64,000 nt of DNA from Zasmidium citrigriseum (taxonomy: Eukaryota; Ascomycota; Dothideomycetes; Mycosphaerellales; Mycosphaerellaceae). Below the pieces are notes generated by a model. The model had not been told where the DNA came from. It ran no database searches and saw only the letters and a program-made list of their open reading frames with translations. The DNA is taken from positions 874,376 to 938,375 of the forward strand of contig NHNW01000009.1 in NCBI GenBank assembly GCA_002786025.1, written 5' to 3'. The position numbers were made by a program, and so were the translations under genes. Positions 11,291-23,213 of this stretch are shown one piece after another. Numbering within the stretch: position 1 is the stretch's first letter; each line of letters starts with the position of its first letter.

Positions 11291-11409
11291 ACATACAGCA
11301 CCCGGTATTCCCACGTGGTCACCCACCGTAGTACTAATCGGGCGGTCACTTGCTTGAGTACACGAGAGCGGACGGGATCGTCTAGTTTCAAGTGCCTGTG
11401 GCCGTATGT
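11291..11409 (-). rRNA. 5S ribosomal RNA, copy 1
   Basis: Read on the minus strand from 11409, the 119 nt begin ACATACGGCC and end with GTGCTGTATGT. They contain the 5S landmarks GATCCCGTCCGCTCT, TAGTACTACGGTGGGTGACC (internal promoter C-box area) and GGGAATACCGGGTG. A T-rich run follows immediately (TTTTGCTTTTTG), which fits RNA polymerase III termination. Dispersed single 5S genes are usual in filamentous ascomycetes. It differs from copy 2 at only a handful of positions. Confidence 0.95.
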
Positions 11410-11589
11410 GGGTGGACTGCGTTTGGATCACAATATATTCCTCCATGTCTTGAGATAGCACCTCCCTTAGGCTTCTGGAAATGAACATAACTCCGCCAGA
11501 CTGCAGACATCTAACGAATGCCAGCTCCCCAAACAAAGCTGTGCTGCAAGAGCAACACCGTCATTCAAGACAAGCAGTGTTGTCCATCA

Positions 11590-12930
11590 CTATTCATCTG
11601 CACGGAGGTCATCCTTCGCAACGCCAAAGGCAAGTGGACCGTCGTCAATAATCGTCGTCCTTCGCACATCTCTCGCGCTCATATCTTCCGTGTAAGGATC
11701 TGCTCGATGCATCGATTGTCTGGACCGAAACGAACGTCAGAGAATGCATTCCGTTCACCGAAAAGCGAGATATCATACCTGTTATCCCACCACACCATGT
11801 CTCCGGCAGAGAGCCACTCCATGGCGAACACGTACTTTGAGGGTCAGTATTAATCGATCGAATGTTTGATGTGGCTCATTTACCTTGGGCTGCGTGCAAT
11901 GCCTGATCAATTCCCAAATGAGCTCCTGGCTATCCTCCAGCGACTTGCCAACGATTGTCTTGGCGTGGGCAGCCAGATACAGTGTCTTGCGACCATCGGG
12001 TACAACCTGGATGAGTTTATGGAATGCAGGTGGCTTTTGGGAGAGTTCTTTGGCGGTCGGCTGGCCGTAGACCACGGGAGACGCAAGTCTTCGGGAGTGC
12101 CAGAGACTGGATCGAAACATCAGCAAGATCAGACCAGGCTTTGGAGTACTTAAAGCACTCACTCGTGCTCCACAACCAGATGTTCGAGCTCATGTTTCCT
12201 GTCCTCGGGCAAATCTTCATACGCTCGTCTCGTGTCGGCGAAATGTGTCCAGCAGCCTCCGGATACTGGCCGACCGTGGGACAGCAGAATCGAATATTTC
12301 GATCGTTGCTGATGATACGATGAGTCCTGGATTCGCAAAAGTCAGAATTATCATCGGAATGTGTATCGAGTGGGGATGCGTGCTGACATACAGTATGCCA
12401 GAGTGCGTTGCCCAAGCTATGGTGCCATCGCCGGCTGTCTTTCTTCACCAACGAGCCATCGAGCTCGATGCTTTATCGAGTCAGCGTATCAACGAAATGA
12501 GCACTGTCCTCGAGGGACCGACTGACTTTGAGACATCCCACAGCAGAGGTTCTTGCAGGCGATCGTTCTCGATGCCATGAAAGAAGGGGTTGACCTCCAA
12601 TTTCTCGCCAAGCTGTCGGGAGAAGGCGATGTGACCGGCATTGTCGAGCCCAGTCTTTCGAAAGATCAACACTGCGTATTGATCTTGCAATTTAACAAGC
12701 TTCTCGCCGCGTCAGTGTTACTACCGGGAGCGTCTCGTCATCGATGCACTCACTTGGTCGACAACTTCAGGGGCAACTGGTTTGTCCCAGTCGACGCCAC
12801 TAACTTCTGCTCCGAAACTCGAACTGGGCGACTCCAATATTGGTTTGACCTGTAGAAGATCTTGCTGCAAAGAGGTCGACGCACCCCGTAGACGAAGATA
12901 GTCCGGCGTTGTGGTTTCTGTCAACGACAT
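11590..12930 (-). CDS. TauD/TfdA-family 2-oxoglutarate/Fe(II) dioxygenase
   Basis: complement(join(11590..11719,11779..11834,11884..12106,12163..12326,12392..12470,12527..12699,12754..12930)), seven exons, 333 residues, introns 46-65 bp and all phases consistent. N-terminal region has FGAEVSGVDWDKPV, typical of the TfdA/TauD entry. The iron facial triad is H142-x-D144 (in LWHTDSSYH) with the distal H295 (RQSMHRA). The 2OG-binding arginine is R310 or R311 (DVRRTTIID). GGCWTHFADTRRAYEDLP is the conserved segment between. The family hydroxylates small acids, amines or sulfonates using 2-oxoglutarate and O2, often releasing aldehydes. Neighbouring permease, aldolase and regulator genes suggest catabolism; the substrate is unknown. 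Confidence 0.92.
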
Positions 12931-13236
12931 GGCTGTGACGGCCTCACGGATGGCGATAGATGAAACGATACTGTCAGCGGCCGCATTCTGCTGATAACGT
13001 CGCTTTGCTATCTCGTGGCAACATGTCTTTCCTCGGCCAGGCTCGTCAGCAGTGCGGCTAGATCGGCGTAGGAGCCGAAGCAAAGATAAGAGCAGAGTCG
13101 GCATGGCGGCAAAGATACCGACTTCGCATAAGCGTCAAGATGCCTCGAATCTTACCTGGCAGTCTTCACGATCTCCGTCAACGGCACTCACTCGAGCCTG
13201 AAAGAGTGAATCAGCAAGCGTGAACCAGCTCCAAGC

Positions 13237-13743
13237 ATGGACGAGTCGCCCTCAATCAAGATTACTGCGGGAGCATACACATTCCTTGCCAAATTCGAGT
13301 CTTCGGCGCCCAGGACCCGGAAGGTCTTTCTCTCCATGTTGCCATATCGCCAGAAGCTCATCCACGTCCGCTGGAGCGGCGAAGCCCTTTGGATTCCGCT
13401 TGGAGACCAGCAATTCGGCCTCCATTTCGAAAATCACACCGCCCATCCGTCCGCCGGCCAGATCCTCTTCTATCCGGGTGGCTTCTCCGAGACCGAGATC
13501 CTCTTCTGCTATGGCAATGTTGCATTCGCAAGCAAGATGGGCGCTCTTGCGGCGAATTATTTTTTGACGATTGTCGAGGGTGCCGAGCATCTTCGTCAGC
13601 TCGGCGAGTTGGTCCTCTGGCAAGGAGCCCAGGATGTTCTTTTCGAGATTGCGGATGGTCAACCGTATGTAGAAGGTACTTCATCTGAGAAGAGCGCTCC
13701 TGATTGTTTAAAATCTAGGGAGATCCGACCATCCAAACTTTGA
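13237..13743 (+). CDS. DUF3830-type cyclophilin-like protein
   Basis: 168 residues in one open frame. The central part RWSGEALWIPLGD, NHTAHPSAGQILFYPGG, SETEILFCYG and FASKMGALAANYF matches my memory of the DUF3830 (cyclophilin-like beta barrel) pattern found mainly in prokaryotes. The start is the first ATG, and the N-terminal IKITAGAYTFLAKFE begins the barrel. The last 30 codons may be partly intronic: a 54-nt GTATGT...CTAG candidate (13674-13727) would remove 18 codons without changing frame. It ends 11 bp before the convergent end of the regulator gene. No signal or membrane segment. Biochemical role unknown; the cluster suggests a metabolic accessory function. Confidence 0.8.
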   Translation: MDESPSIKITAGAYTFLAKFESSAPRTRKVFLSMLPYRQKLIHVRWSGEALWIPLGDQQFGLHFENHTAHPSAGQILFYPGGFSETEILFCYGNVAFASKMGALAANYFLTIVEGAEHLRQLGELVLWQGAQDVLFEIADGQPYVEGTSSEKSAPDCLKSREIRPSKL

Positions 13744-13754
13744 CGTAACCTATG

Positions 13755-16118
13755 TCATCCAACTTGAGCATTGTCGAGGTCAAAGAGGTTGCCTGGCCAA
13801 TACACGTCGATCTCGTCCAACAGATCCGAGAAAGCCTGAATTGTAGTTTGATCCAGGTTCTGCGTATCTTCGGCATTGCCGTCGTTGGTCGGTAGCAGGA
13901 GGGAGACGGCCTCGCCAACGACTCTCCCGAAGGCATGGGCTGGATGAGATGAAGTTCCCTGGCATACGCGGGCGAACATCTCGTTGCCAAGATGAAGCAG
14001 TCTCGTGAGCAAAGAGTCTGGCCGTGGCCGTGAGGCACCGCTTGTCGTGTCAGCTGAGGAAGGTCGAGTGTATTGTATAGTCAGGTCATCTGAAAGGAAA
14101 AGTCATTATTTGTGCATCTCCATCGTTGGCATTCTTGCCATACCATCGATGACACCTCTGACAAAACAGAGCAGTAGAAAGGAGAGGGCGAAAGTATGTG
14201 AGATCCATGTGGAGTCAACAGCAAACTGCAAGTGGTCACACGACTTTTTATCCGCATAAAGCGTGTCGCTTGGGAGAGACGAAGGATCCTGTGATTTCAC
14301 CCGATAGACGTGCTTTTCTCCCCATGATGTGATCGTCAGAAGAATCTGCATTGCCGCAGTCAGGCTGACATCCAATGGCTCTAGAAGTGATGAAGGGATG
14401 CGCTGACTGCTCTGCTCTGCGGTTGACGACAGCAGTGGCCCAAGACATGCACTGTTTAACGCCAGGCGATACCATCTGGCAGACGTAAAGGGCATGCGGT
14501 TGTGTTGCGAGGGCGTATGATCCAGGCACTTCAAGTGAAACTCCTCCCAGTCTTCCAAGTCAAGATTGAGCTTGCGAAGTGATCTGATGTCCAGCTTTCG
14601 ACTAGACGTTTCGTGGGTGTATTGGGTTGCTCGATGCGTGAGGTCCACCAGACGCACCAATGCAGCGATCCGGGCATCTTCGGGATACTGCGCCTGTCGG
14701 CTCTTCTCAAATACGCTGTTGGCATTGATTGCCGGTGCAGGATCGATGGATGCCGGAAGTCCCGAGCTTAACATTAGGTTGAAGTCGCACGTAAGAAGAT
14801 TGTTGTACGCCCGCAAGCGAGATATGTCGTTGTCGTCATACTCGGTGTGGAGTCTATCCTTACCAAAAGCTCTTGAGATGTGTTGCTCGATGTCGAGTAG
14901 CTTGGCATAGCGAGCGGCCAGTCCAAGAACGGCCCAGGCACTGAAGTCGTTATACCGATTTCGAAACCCCATGGTCGATGCAGGGGCGGTTGCATCACCA
15001 TCTTGGCCGCATGACATCCACTGAGCGTAGAGCAGAAGAATCTGAAGTGATTCTAAGTTCACATCCGCTGTGTCTGGTTTGAGCAGCAGGCGCGCGAGAG
15101 CCTTGTCCAACATCTCGACCAGATCGGGATACCTGGGATGGAGCGAACGATACGACGCCGGACCACTGCTCAAAGAAATTCAGAATGATATGCGATCCGC
15201 TACCGACCTTTGAGACTTACGTAGTCTGTTCCTCCGTCCAGTAACGTGTACCAATCAAGCAGAGCGCCAGAAGCAATCTTGGTCTTGAATGACGAAGACT
15301 TAGGGGAGATGATCTTAGGCCGATGTCCAAAAGAGGAGCATGAGAGTGGCAGTTGTCGAAGAATCTGAGTCTTCGTGTCAGCTCAAAACGAGATCACTGC
15401 ACAGAACCTTACATCTGAACTGCTCTGACGGCTTCCGCTTCTGTCAAGAGATTCTGTGTGACAGGGTCAAACTCAACCCTGCTACCGCTTACATACGCCG
15501 AGCCCCTTTTATCACCTTCCTTTAGGCCGATCGCAGTCTGGCCGACGGCTCCAAGGGACCGCAAGGTCGCAATCGGCGGTGCTATGTCAAGCTGATCAAA
15601 CGACACGCCTGGTGATGGGTATATCACGCCCGAGTCGATGTGCGGAGCGACGGGCGATGGGTTTTCCTCAGACTGAATATCGATTGCAGCTTGTGTCTGA
15701 TTAGCACAGCTCTGTTCAATTTTCCATTCCAGAGTCGCAATCCTCTCTTCTTGCAGTACAGATCTAGAGGAGCATGTCAGCCTACTCATCGCCACCGGTG
15801 TCTTCTCGTCTACCTGGTCCTCAATTCTGTCACAAGGTCCGCCAGGCTAGACGGAGATCGGAAGTCGATAGCAGGCTGCGGAGGTTCTACCGTGAAGGAG
15901 CAGGTGACGTTGAGCTGTTTGCAGCGCTGACAAGGAGATTGCTCGTTCTCGCGATCGGCCCAGAAAATACATTTTTGTTTTCTCGCTCGACACTGCAAAG
16001 TTGTAAGTTAGTCAGTCGACAAATTGTTTTCCACGTACGCCGAGATTACCTGCAAGCAAGCACGAGGAGATCGACGGGTCTTTGTGGGCGGCTCTTCGTC
16101 ATTCGAGCTGTAGAGCAT
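13755..16118 (-). CDS. Zn2Cys6 fungal transcription factor
   Basis: complement(join(13755..14089,14144..15168,15221..15364,15413..15763,15814..15992,16050..16118)), six exons, 700 residues, introns 48-57 bp. Splicing exons 1-2 completes a binuclear zinc cluster C21-x2-C24-x6-C31-x12-C44-x2-C47-x6-C54, with RARKQKC as the basic first loop. A short coiled segment follows (QEERIATLEWKIEQ). The middle carries a fungal_trans-like domain (FFDNCHSHAPLLDI, LLLALCLIGTRYW, WAVLGLAARYAKLLDIE, LRAYNNLLTCDFNL). The end is LDEIDVYWPGNLFDLDN. Exon 4 can begin at either of two in-frame acceptors 6 nt apart. It lies inside the putative catabolic cluster and is the obvious candidate for its regulator. Confidence 0.92.
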
Positions 16119-16562
16119 TAGCCTTCTGATTTGCGTCTGGATCGATATCGATAAAGATGCTACTGTTACCTGCTGGATCTTGAACGTCGTTCCATCTAAT
16201 CACTCTTCTACGGCAGCTCATCGATCAATTGTGCCGTATTCATCAAGCCCTTTCTCGGTATCAGCACTGGCGGTACAGGGGACGAGGGAGACGGCCTTGT
16301 AGACAAGCAATGGACGAATCGCGTACCGTAATGCATGAAGCAGCAGTTGCTGTTGTTCGTCCGCAAAGATGACATGGTGTCGAGGATGACTTGTGCATTT
16401 TGTTGATAGCTTATCAGTCACCTCTTGCCTGAAGTCGGGAGCCAGGAGCCATTGGCGCCGCTTGCTGTGATTGGTGGAAGTAGCGAGATGCTCCACAAAA
16501 AGGGGGTCTTCAATGGGGCAGGAAATCCCGGCAAAGAACAGCGCTTCAATATTACTGCAGAG
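16119..16562. other. regulator 5' flank up to the retrotransposon
   Basis: About 440 bp of normal, non-RIPped sequence upstream of the Zn2Cys6 gene. A minus-strand open frame (16218-16567) runs to the transposon edge, but I recognise no domain in it. Before insertion this DNA was contiguous with the 3' flank of the DapA-family gene. Confidence 0.5.
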
Positions 16563-16567
16563 AATTG
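16563..16567. repeat. target-site duplication, left copy
   Basis: AATTG directly precedes the 5' LTR and is matched by AATTG at 23419-23423, directly after the 3' LTR. This marks a single clean insertion. Confidence 0.93.
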
Positions 16568-16772
16568 TGTCACGAGATAGTGGATACAGGGGTATCACAT
16601 GATCGACTAAAGGGGTTAGCCCACCGCAGAGTTTTTAACTCCTCTTTTTAGAAGGATCTTTAGTAATTCTTCTTTTCTTAGATAACTATACTAATCTATC
16701 GAATTAATTTAGATTTTATTAGAATATAGCGTTTTAATAATATATAGTTATTAATAGGCTAGCTACGTAATA
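16568..16772 (+). repeat. 5' LTR (205 bp)
   Basis: Begins TGTCACGAGATAG and ends ...CGTAATA (RIP form of ...CGTGACA). The outer ~75 bp keep CA and TG dinucleotides; the inner part has lost them. Aligns without gaps to the 3' LTR; the differences I see are C-to-T or G-to-A transitions. Confidence 0.9.
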
Positions 16773-16783
16773 GTTATAAGCCT
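16773..16783 (+). other. candidate primer-binding site (internal initiator-tRNA type)
   Basis: GTTATAAGCCT abuts the 5' LTR. Undoing two RIP-type transitions makes it complementary to the anticodon loop of initiator tRNA-Met (GGGCUCAUAAC). Copia-type elements are known to prime from a cleaved half of that tRNA. Inference from position and an 11-nt match. Confidence 0.45.
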
Positions 16784-18100
16784 AGAGATCGATTTTACTA
16801 CGATCTAACCCCTTCTTAGCTATTACCTAATTAACCCTTTATCTAAACCTTAGCCTAATTAATATCGAGGCTATCTACTACTAGTAGATACCCCTATAGG
16901 CTTATAATAATAGCCTCCGTTAGTACTATCGACGGTACTACTTTAATAACTAGACTACTCTTATTAACGATTAAGCTCTAATCTATAGAATAATAGGACC
17001 TTTAGCTAGATTAGATAGAGTAATTTACTTAGATCTAACGTATCTACGACTATATTAAGCTACGTAATCTAAAGGACGAACCTACTAAAGTAAATAACTT
17101 AGACTAGCTATCGCTATCGCTCTATAACGATAAGGCGAAGCGTAGCAAGTATAACCTTAAGTATAAGGACTATATATAGAAGTAAGTAGCCTTTACTTAG
17201 TTTAATATAGCTAAGAAGATATTTAAACTATACCTTTTTAATAATACTAACGCTACTAGATAGAAACTTATAAAGGATTATCGAACCTTACTTAGTAAGG
17301 TTAACGCTCTTAAGGACTAATATTAACCTATAGAGAATCGATAGCGTAAGCTCCTTTATAACGATATAGAGCGCCTAGCTAAGGGTTATAGCTTCTAAGA
17401 CTACCTTAAATAGTATAACAATTAGGAAGATCTATATACTAAACTTAAGAAGGTAGACCTACTAGAGCTCTACTTCTATAGACGAAGGTTCGTTATAGCC
17501 GTTAATAACTAAGATAGTACTATTAGATCTATCTTAAGTAATAAGCTTATCGACAATAATAGCAAAAACTAATCTACTAACGACTTTTCCTTCTAGCGGC
17601 TTATTAACCTCTTTTAGCGTTATATACGAGAACGACCTACCTAGCTACGACGGTAGTAGGCTTATATAATACTTAATAGCGAGTCCGAGCCTAATACTAA
17701 TAGCGACTCGTAGGCTAATAGTAATATTTACTTAGGCGGTAATAGGCCGTTACGAACTCCTCTACTAGAGGGTTATAAGTATATTACCTTAAAGCTAGAC
17801 TCTAAAGCCTACTCTAAGCTTAAAGACTACCCTATTATTAACTCTTCTAAGCGTCCTTCCTTACTAACTAAGAAGTAGAAGGAATACTTTAATAACTTTA
17901 TTAAACGCTACGTAGACCGCTAAAACTTCTATAACTTTATTAAAAGGAAGTAGTCTAATAATAAGAAGCGTAAAGATACTATTAAGAAGGAAAAGGATCG
18001 CTAAGCTAACGAATTATCTACTACTAAGTAACCTACCTTAATTAACGCGAGCGTCCTTATTAAGTATATTACTTACGAAACTTTAAGTAGTTTCTAGGCC

Positions 18101-18207
18101 TCTAATTAGCTACCGCTAGAAATCTCGCTAAGATCCTCGTATGCTCTTAAATCGTTAATTACCGCTACTTCTAGCGTTAGCTAATTATAAGCTAAGAAAC
18201 TCCTTTA
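18101..18207 (+). repeat. internal direct repeat, copy A
   Basis: TCTAATTAGCTAC at the start and a 42-bp 3' block (18166-18207) recur at 22954-23062. The 42-bp block differs at one RIP-compatible position; the middle is more diverged. Its function is unknown. Confidence 0.6.
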
Positions 18208-21200
18208 ACTTTCCTTAGAGGGTAACTTAGGGGGTTAGGCTATAGTAGTATATACTACTACTCGTACCTATAGGTAGTAAGATTTATAGATATTAGATAA
18301 TAGCGCTAAGGCGTATATTATTAATAACTAGACGAAGGTAGAGTTTACTCTAACGCGCGTTAGCGGTAATATTATCGTCGCTATAGGTACTACCGACTAC
18401 CTAGTAGTAGCCTATAGTACTATAACTCTATACTTCGGAAATAAGAACCTTAACCTTAATAACGTCTTCTACGTTCCTAGTTTCTACGTAAATATTATAA
18501 GCTACTTACTACTCCTTAAGAGTAGTCTCTAGTAGTATAGGGGTAGGAATTAACTCTACCTTAATAGTAAGCTATAGTAGGCTCTTATAAGGCTAACGAG
18601 TACCCTATCTACCTTCCCTATTAAGACGAAAGGTACTAGAGCGCCTTAGGTAACCTACTAGCTAGTCGATAGTACTAGTAATCTACTATAAGATCCTACT
18701 AGAGGATAGGAAGCTTATACCTATAGGGTATAACTAATTACTAGATTATACGTAACGCCCTTACTAGATAACGTATAGGCTACCTCTAAGAGTATATCTA
18801 CTAGCTTTCTACTACTCTACTACCCTTCCTCTAATAGGGCTATACCTAAGTATTCTCGCGACTAGGACTCTCTAGTCGGTAGAGTAGAACGACTATAGAG
18901 CGGAGTAGAGCTATATAACTCTCCTATAGACCTCTTAGGCTAGCTAGGTATAGGCTCTATAGGTACTAGCGTATAGGCTACCTTTACGTCTATATTTTCT
19001 ACTTCTATACTACTCTAATCTTCTTCCTTTAGCTAACGTCTATTAGATATTCCTTATATAGAGAGAGGAGGCTCCTTTAGGCCTACTACCGCCGCTACTA
19101 GCTCGCTATACTACTACGCTACTATTACGGCCGCTAGACTATAGAGTAGAGCAGAGTAGTACCCCCTAGGCTATATAGGCGTAGGTATAGGCTATATTAT
19201 AGGTATATCTACTAATCCTTAGCGTTAATAACTTCCTTTCCTTAATAACGACTATACCTAAGAACTAGTTACTAGTAGTAATACTAGTAGTAGACTAAGA
19301 CTATACTTACTAGTAGGTATATTATCTATACGTACTACTACTATTATAGCCGCCTTCTACTCCTCTAGAGGTCTATACGCTCCTTACTTACTTACCGCTT
19401 ATTAATAGTATAACGTTATAGGTTACCTTAGAAAGGATCGTATCGATTACCTTATTAATAATATTACTAGAGTTAAGCTATACGATAGTAAGACTACTCT
19501 ACGTATAGAGTAGTACCCTACCTACGCTTCTTCGAAATCTAAGCTCTAACTCTATCGCTAAGAGTAGAAGGTATTTAACCTATACCCCCTTAGCTATATT
19601 AGACTAGATACTACTTTCTTCTACCCTACCTATAATAGTAATACCTATATAATTTACGTAAACGATATAGCTACTTACTTATAATTTATAGGTACCTATC
19701 TAACCCTTAACGGCGCTAACGCTATAGACTTCTTCTAGAAACTAGTCTAGTTTACTTACTTAATCGGCTATTAGATAAACGTTATTTCTACTAATAACGA
19801 GTAAGCCTATAGTAAACGGATATCTACTATCTACTAACGTAATAGTACCGCTCTTTATACCTTAGCGCTATATACGCTAGCTTAGAACTATATAGAGCGG
19901 CTAGGGGGTATAATTATTATAATAGCTTGTTATATATAGTCTATAAGTAACCTACCGTTCGATATATAGCTAGAAATTATCTAAGTAGCTACTTATATTA
20001 TTAATAGGTTACTAGTTTAGAGTCTTAGCTATAAGATACTCTTTAAGCTCGTAACTAGCCTATAGCTAAATATCTTATACCTTCGTATGTACGGATTAAA
20101 AGTATATATCTACTAGAACCCTAATTAACGCTCGAATCTATATTACGGCCGCCTTAATAAGCTCGCTCTACGTACCTATATTAGATACCTTATTAGCTAT
20201 TAATCTAGTAATATCTACTATATCTAGCGACCCTCTAAAGGCGATATAATCCTTATACGAGACGTTATCTTTAACGAGTAATCCTTCTACGATCTAGGTA
20301 ATATCAATACTACTATAGACGCTTTATATAAGCTTAACGACTTTATCTTATATATAGACGCTATTACTACTCTAGAGGAATATAATAAACTACGAGCTAC
20401 TATCTTTTAATATTAGATAATACCTTAGGGGGTAATAGATAACCCCTTAACGCTAGTAATAGGACTAAACGGGACTTAATAGATAGTTTCTAGTAAGATA
20501 GCTACTAAAATCGATCTAGCCTATCCTACTCTACCCTAGTAATTACTTATAGATACCGAATATTAGCCCTAGTACTATATACTAGCTACTATACGTAATT
20601 AGCGTTTACTATTACTACGAGCGCTTCTTAGTAATATAGACGACATATAGACTACTAGCTAGCCTATATCTACTACCTTTCTACTACTCTAGTCCTCTTC
20701 TTCCTTTAGCGATTATCTATTATATATTCCTAATTTAGTAGGAGTAGGACTACTACTACTAGGCCCCCCTTATAGCAGAGCGGATAGCGTAGTAGGCCTA
20801 TATAGCGGAGTAGAATCTTATAACCCCCTAGGCTACCCCTTAGGCTATAATAGCTAGATAGGTATAGCTATAGGCGTATAGGCTACTTTCTAGCCTATAT
20901 TAGACCTCTCGTAGCTACTAGACTCTTCTTCCTTCGATAACCTTATATATTTTAATCTAAACGGGTTAGAGGACGGCGCTACTACTACTACCGCCGCCGC
21001 GGATAGCGGAGCGGACTATATAGATAGGATTATTACGTATAACGGGCCTACTTCTAAGTATACTCCTAAGAGGGTAGAGTAGTAGTTTCCGCTTATAGAA
21101 TAGTCCCCTAATAACGACGAAGGCGCTAGCTTCCACCTTAGCGAGTACGGAAGCGGTAAACGACTATTAGTTAATAACCTTCTTATTAACTTCGCTATCG

Positions 21201-22953
21201 CTAACGTTCTTACGTATATAATAGTAGCTATAACGCTTAACGACGTTATAACGCTCTTACTACTAAAGATCTACTATACAAAACTTCTACCTAAGCCGCT
21301 TAACTTTAAGTAAGCTATAAAGCGTTTAGACGCTCGTTACTAGCGCTAAGTAATCGATATTAAGTTCTAAAAGGGGCTAGATATAGTTACCTTCTTATAG
21401 ATTAAGCTCTATAAGGCTAACTTTAAGCGCTTTAGATATCTACTACTATTAAAGTAGGTATTTAAATATAAACTTAACGAGCTTAGTAAGCTTCTTAAGT
21501 ATAAGGCCTAGCTCTATATAAGAGGTAATCTTTAATTAACTATCTTCGAGATATACGTAGTAACCCTAGTAGCGAAGGTTTTCCGCTTCCTCTACGCCTT
21601 TATAGCTATCTTCAATCTAGAGGTAGAGTAGTTCGACGTCGTTAACGCCTTCCTTAACTTACTACTACTATATATAATATATATACGCCTACTAGAAGGT
21701 TTTAAGCGCCTAGAGTATACCTTTCTACTTAAACGAGTACTTTATAGCCTTAAGGAATTACTACTACTCTAGTATACTAAGCTTACTACTAAACTAGAGT
21801 TACTCGGGCTTACGTAGATACCTAGATACCTATATCTATATAGGAACGAGTACCTTATAATCTTCTTTTATATAGATAATCTAGTACTTCTATACTATAA
21901 TAAGTACTAGTAGTAAGCTACTAACTTTAAGAAATAGCTCTTCGATACCTTTAAGATTACTTAATAAGGTCTACTTAACTAGTTTCTTAGAATTAAGGTT
22001 ATATATAATTAATAGTAATACCGTATCTAGCTCTTATAATCCGAGTATATTAATAAGATCGCTATACGCTTTGAACTTACTTATACTAAGGTATTTAAGA
22101 CGCCTCTACTAACCTTAATCGACCTTAACGCTCTAAACGAGGTAGAGCTAGCTACTATAGTAGAAGTCTACAAGTATTAAGCTCGCGTAGGTAGCGTTAA
22201 CTATACTACTACTTAGACTAGGCCTAATATCGCTAAGGTAGTCTTAATCCTTTCGTAATACCTTACGAATCCTTCGAAGTAGTACTAACTCGCTATAGAT
22301 TACCTTATTAGATATCTATATAATAGTAGGTACCTTTCTATTACCTACGGACTACTAACCTTTAATAACGACTATAAGTAGACGAAGAAGTAGGCTATTA
22401 CCGCTAATAGGCCTAAGCTCTACCTATATTATTTACCTATACCTATATTAGAGTTTCTTAGTATATTAGATACTTCCTTTAGTAACGAGCTAGGCTAGAA
22501 GTCTACTAAGGGACTAGTCTTTATATTTAAAGGTAGGCCTATTAAGTAGAAAGCCGCTAGGTAGAAGACTATTACTAAGTTATCTATAGAGGTAGAGCTA
22601 CTTACCCTTAGCTACGCTAGATCTAGTATAATATAGTAGAAACGCTTCTTTAAGTCTATTTACTTAAAACTAGACGATACCTCCCTACTCTACTATAATA
22701 ACTAGTAAACCCTACGTCTTATTATAACCGAGAGGTATAAACTAGATACTAAGCTTAGGTACGTTAATATCTATAATTACTAGCTTAGGTAGGAGTATAA
22801 GACTAGAGCTATTAAGTTTAAGTACCTCCGAACCGCTAATATAATAGCCGACGGCCTTATTAAGCTACTACCTCCTTAGAAGTACGACTATTTTATTTAC
22901 CTACTAGGCCTATTATATACCTAGCCTTATAAAACTTAAGCTATTTCCTACGC

Positions 22954-23062
22954 TCTAATTAGCTACTACGTTTCTTATTAGATTTAAGCTACTCTTAGGC
23001 TCTAATCTATTAATTACTACTACTTCTAGCGTTAGCTAATTATAGGCTAAGAAACTCCTTTA
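22954..23062 (+). repeat. internal direct repeat, copy B
   Basis: Partner of 18101-18207, lying after the RNase H remnant and about 150 bp before the 3' LTR. Confidence 0.6.
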
Positions 23063-23200
23063 AGTTTCTTAGTCTCTAAAATATTTACTTATAACTTTAA
23101 TACTACTATAGTTATAGGTTCGACTCCCTACTTAGGCGTTTATATTACTTACTAAGTAGTATTTTATTATTATAGTATCGACGCTAATTACTATTACCCT

Positions 23201-23211
23201 CGATAAGAGGG
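23201..23211 (+). other. polypurine tract
   Basis: CGATAAGAGGG, a purine run two bases before the 3' LTR, sits where plus-strand DNA priming occurs in LTR elements. Confidence 0.55.
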
Positions 23212-23213
23212 TA

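Noticed and set aside
13252..13662. 137-codon minus-strand open frame opposite the DUF3830 gene
   Set aside because: The plus strand shows a coherent cyclophilin-like pattern; the minus translation has no family features and is a shadow.
16218..16567. Minus-strand open frame running into the 5' LTR and open again beyond the 3' LTR
   Set aside because: It would overlap the DapA-family coding end in another frame and has no recognisable domain; probably chance, so I do not claim a gene broken by the transposon.
18780..21000. CTACTACT-type low-complexity stretches repeated inside the element, considered as CRISPR-like or minisatellite arrays
   Set aside because: No regular spacing or constant unit; they are explained by RIP-biased composition of Ser/Pro-rich linker coding sequence.
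23107..23117. GGTTCGACTCC, a perfect RNA polymerase III B-box match inside the element, hinting at a tRNA or SINE
   Set aside because: The flanking bases do not form a T-stem or acceptor stem and no A-box is seen at the right distance.
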